Assembly: GCA_036345935.2 (NCBI GenBank) | Contig: JADWOT020000326.1 | Location: forward strand, 6,844 to 70,843 | Reading direction: 5' to 3' | Length of the DNA: 64,000 nucleotides | Origin: Taenia hydatigena | Lineage: Eukaryota > Platyhelminthes > Cestoda > Cyclophyllidea > Taeniidae | Shown here: piece after piece, positions 60,630 through 64,000 of the stretch | How positions within the stretch are numbered: position 1 is the first letter of the stretch | How the letters are laid out: the number at the start of each line of letters is the position of its first letter | Program-made: the position numbers and the translations under genes | Notes under the pieces: generated by a model | Told to the model about the DNA's origin: nothing | The model's input: only the letters and a program-made list of their open reading frames with translations | The model's database searches: none

Positions 60630-61235
60630 GCAATGGAAAGAGCACGCAAAAATGGCAGCAGTGTGAGCGTAAACCTACCTGATCTATGGATTTGGTGTTA
60701 AGTTTGTTGATGCTATGCATGTGGAAGTACCTGCAGTAGGTGGACATTTCTGCATAACTCAGTGGACGCAGAGCGCACTGCGTGCCCATTTATGTGTTAC
60801 ATGACCTCAAAGGATGAAGGGATTAACTGTGTGATGAAAAATAAGACACGTTAATTCAAAACCCACCCAATTAGCATAGAACCTAATACACATCGAATGC
60901 TGCGAACACGAGGCCAATGGTACTTCAAAATACTCGGCAATCGATGTCAGCCTTTACCCCCTTCCCTCCCCTTCCATAATTTTGATAACATGTAGACAGA
61001 GAGGAGGACTGATGGTCCCGACACATGAGGCCACCCTCACTGCTATACACGACTGAATCATGTCAGTTCGTTATCAATGTGACAGCCGTTGAGAAATTGT
61101 AAACATTTGTAAGCCATCAATGATCAGATGGATACTAATGAAACCATACTGAGGTGATGAGGTGTTGAATTTCAAGTACTGATCAAGCTATTTTTTCCGT
61201 GCAAAAGGGGATTTTGGGAGGTGAACTAATTTGTG
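60630..61235. other. Stretch without a recognised gene
   Basis: Nothing recognisable between the upstream flank of homeobox copy 5 and the remnant copy 6. Confidence 0.5.
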
Positions 61236-61239
61236 GGCC

Positions 61240-61610
61240 TTGAATTTGACATGGAGCATGGACCTAACTCTAATAGGTATTACCGCCGACCGCTTCGACA
61301 GGTTAAGCGTTGTCATCGCTCATGTATGCAATACATGACACCGTGTGGACTCTCGCCTCCAAAACAATTCATTTTAGCGACTCCCAACTCCACGCATGGC
61401 TCCCACGGGAACATCTTTAAAAGGCACCAGTTTACGTATTATTGAAAAATTAAGGCGCACAAAGTCGCTAACATTAAAACATGTTATGAGAACCACAAAA
61501 CAGCTAGAACAACGAAATGCCGACATCACATGCACTAAATGAAAGACAGCTAAGGTCAGTCCGCAGACGCTTCATAGAGGAAGCCAATAACTCGCTTTGC
61601 ATTGCTAAAA
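61240..61610 (-). pseudogene. NK2-like homeobox copy 6: 3' end only
   Basis: About 370 bp match the last codons and 3' flank of copy 5: the complement of CGCAGACGCTTCATAGAGGA encodes the family's FLYEASAD ending, followed by the conserved 3' flank including the TTTTGGAGGCGAGAG-like word at about 61350. Similarity ends abruptly upstream of these codons, so exons 1-2 and the homeodomain are absent. Confidence 0.8.
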
Positions 61611-61619
61611 TTGGCCGTT

Positions 61620-63280
61620 AGTAGCTTCACGTGATATTTACCATCACACTGTTAGAGTGAAAAAAAAGTAAAAAGATCGGAAATATGTAGATTTGACAAA
61701 TGCAGAGGTTGTGCACTGTGCACCACGCCGGGTGAGTTTTCGGCAGAGCGCATAATTCTTGGTAGGCCTTATGTGCTGCCAGTAGGCTCAGTGAAACACA
61801 TCTTCGTTATGCCGAAACAGTCGCGCCGCTCTTCCTCCCCCACTAGGCCAGCAGAGACTTCATCACGTATACTGAGGGGTCCTAGAACGACGGCCTACAG
61901 AGAGTGGGGTCATGTGGAAGACCTTAGGTCAGGTCAAGTTTGGCACAGTTTTCATGAGCGATGTAACCATCTCAAAATACATTGAAATCCTCTGCTTTTC
62001 ACTCACTGCACGAAATGCACAAATTCCGTGTTATTTGCGATAGTGTTTACGAGGGCTCGTATGGGTCTAAGAAACACCTCCGACAATATCACTCATTCGA
62101 GAATTGAATCTATTAATGGGGAAGGATAAGTGCTTGGCTAAATAGATGCAAATGTTTTCACTCCTCGAGCACCAAGTATGACAAACGGACGCACCTTTTG
62201 GAAACGATGACCTCTCACCCCTCAGCTCTGTCCACTGCAGAGACATGGTCATTTCATACACAAAATCAGGGATATATTTCACCGTCTATCTCTGTTCTAT
62301 CGTAACAAGTTCGACCTTCTCAACATGTAGCGCCAATCAGACGTCTCGATATCCTCTTCTCCATCTCCACAGGCGGGAAGGTAGAGCATGGCACTCACGG
62401 CTCGGGAACGTCAAGCCACCACCGACAGTTTTGCTGTAACCCAACTCCATATTTGGTCATTGTAGAAAGGGTTACAGAATGCCCATTAAAGTTGAGCGCA
62501 TCCTTAGAAGACAGTCGCATTCTAGTCAGTGGCTGTCCCCATTGTTGTGTCCCCTCTCACCTGTGTAGCAGGTGCTATAAAGCTTTAGCTGCCTCGACAC
62601 CCCGCAGTAGGTGTAATACGCATCCAATGGTAAAAGTATTCAAGACCACAAAATTGGAGGACATGGGGTCGCAAGGCTGTTTCGTGCTTTCAGTCATCAT
62701 GAAAGTGCTGCAACTTGATGTTTAGGACATGCACTCAATTGAATGAATGCTGCAAGAGGGGGATCCATGCATATCGCGGATTTCATTACCAGTTGTGTTA
62801 GAGCATGGGTAAAGCATTCACCAGTGGATCAAAGGGGGCTTAAAAGCTTCAAAGTCCTCGAGGATAAGGCAAGGTGCAGTGAGAGGAGCTGAGGTAACCG
62901 GGAAATAAGGCACTGATTACTATATCTCTTAAACATTTGGTTTTTACTGGGAGAGGTGAGATAAATGGACACCTAGGTGGAAGGAGAGGAGATGAGTCAC
63001 ACCGGGTTGACTGCTCGCCTGAGCCACTTTCACTGCCTGTCTAAATCACATCGCCAGCACATGGTCAGCAATGGGGACTGTCCTCCTTACCCAGATCTTC
63101 GTCATCATTAGGCGGTAAGGAAACAGTCTCGGGGCCTGTAAACCTAATGATAGTGCCTAGGTCACCCAAAAACTCTGGCAATAACAACATGCGAGAAGGG
63201 CGTCGAACACAATGCGAGATATTTGGTAAAACCCCTTTAGTGAACACATTGAATGAGCATGAAAGGATGGAAAGAACCAC
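61620..63280. other. Stretch without a recognised gene
   Basis: Several frames of 60-90 codons occur (for example 62453-62725 on plus, 63065-63301 on minus) but none shows a domain I know. Confidence 0.45.
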
Positions 63281-64000
63281 ATCATCAGTCGAATTAAGCA
63301 ATTGGCGGAAATGGACTCTAGGTCAGACGGTGATCACTGCATCACACAAGGTGAATGCATCAACGAGCTTTCAGTTGGAAGGAGAACCTGTAGTCAACGA
63401 TATTTTATTCACCCACGTTCCTCCTTTATTCACTGCCGGTAAATGAAGTTAAGAAAGAAGTTAGGAGCAGCGGCGTAGATGGTAGTAGACTTAAACACTG
63501 CTGTTGGTCCCATATAAATACAAGGACAGTCCATTCAGAGAGCCCTTGCATTTGGGTCCACTCTGCCACTGTTGCTTTGGCTTTTTGACTCGCAAAAAGA
63601 ATGTCGTCCTATTCGAGTTCTGCACTTCATAGTGCACAATCGTGAGCCCCATCAACGCTTGTCACCGTGTAGAATGCACGCAACTTAGAATCTGTGTGTT
63701 TCTCCTCTCTTCTGCAATTTAACCAGCTCTTACGTCACGAAAAGTCTGCTTTGTAAATGTAATGGTTGAGATTCGTGTTTGTTTTTCTGCACAAAAAGCG
63801 TTTAACTTGGCTTTTGAGAGGTAGAAGTTTCTCATCAAGCCTCCGGCATGGCGATTAGATAAGGATGCGGTGGAGAAGCAACTTGAAAAGCAGCACTATG
63901 ATTATGGACGTATTACCTATCGAAGTGTATTTACCTATTCTTGGTTACATGGAAATTTGAGGTTGGAGTGCTAAGGACTCTCAGCAAAAAACAACTGTGA
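63280..64000 (+). repeat. Dispersed repeat, copy 2 (matches 9800-10500)
   Basis: Runs off the right edge of the window. In the first part the plus-strand frame is open to 63446 (TASHKVNASTSFQLEGEPVV, then NDILFTHVPPLF). The other copy has the equivalent words in a broken frame, so a decayed coding origin is possible but unproven. Confidence 0.65.

Noticed and set aside
1..64000. Reverse transcriptase, transposase, integrase or viral genes
   Set aside because: Searched by eye for RT (F/YxDD), DDE and integrase-like motifs in the longer frames; none seen. Repeats A/B/C therefore remain unclassified.
1..64000. CRISPR arrays, bacterial operons, riboswitches
   Set aside because: The sequence is eukaryotic (introns, TATA, poly(A) signals); no regularly spaced short repeats exist.
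1..64000. tRNA or rRNA genes
   Set aside because: No convincing A-box/B-box pair with a cloverleaf, and no conserved rRNA words were noticed; a tRNAscan-type run would be needed to exclude them fully.

Overview
The window looks like nuclear DNA of a taeniid tapeworm (Taenia/Echinococcus group). Three things support this: a three-exon gene with the signal peptide / single fibronectin-III / hydrophobic-tail layout of the taeniid EG95/TSOL18/45W oncosphere-antigen family; ryanodine-receptor exons at invertebrate-like divergence with short introns; and AT-rich, GT-AG spliced, repeat-laden sequence with no bacterial features. Species cannot be named from the sequence alone. Almost everything gene-like is broken; one locus is open from start to stop.

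Layout. 0-4.5 kb: a fibronectin-III antigen-type gene on the minus strand, complete in structure but carrying one in-frame TGA. 6.9-9.85 kb, 19.2-25.3 kb and 52.0-57.3 kb: three same-direction, mosaic copies of one long non-coding or decayed repeat (called A, B and C below). 9.8-10.5 kb and 63.3-64.0 kb: two copies of another repeat. 12.5-13.6 kb: a tandem duplication with a period of about 532 bp.

Homeobox family. Six copies or remnants of one divergent homeobox gene lie at 14.3-15.7 (+), 18.7-19.2 (-), 37.0-37.5 (-), 40.2-41.8 (+), 59.1-60.1 (-) and 61.2-61.6 kb (-, 3' end only). The ancestral gene has three exons: a small N-terminal exon, a long Pro/Gln/Ser-rich exon ending at homeodomain residue 44, and an exon with helix 3 and an acidic tail. 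The homeodomain resembles the NK2 class. Only the 59.1-60.1 kb copy is intact (predicted 270 residues). It has a TATA box, an inverted CCAAT box and a poly(A) signal, and the two promoter elements recur at the same spacing in two other copies.

Ryanodine receptor. A second, decayed copy of a ryanodine-receptor gene is split into two pieces in opposite orientation. The N-terminal and central exons run on the minus strand from 36.86 down to 25.39 kb, and later exons up to the first membrane segment run on the plus strand from 46.27 to 51.44 kb. Two homeobox copies lie between the pieces, and repeats B and C abut their outer ends. Frameshifts, stops and large internal deletions show that it is not functional, although many exons and splice sites remain readable.

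The overall picture is a duplication-prone, rearranging region of a tapeworm genome where a lineage-specific homeobox family has expanded and mostly died, leaving one candidate active gene.
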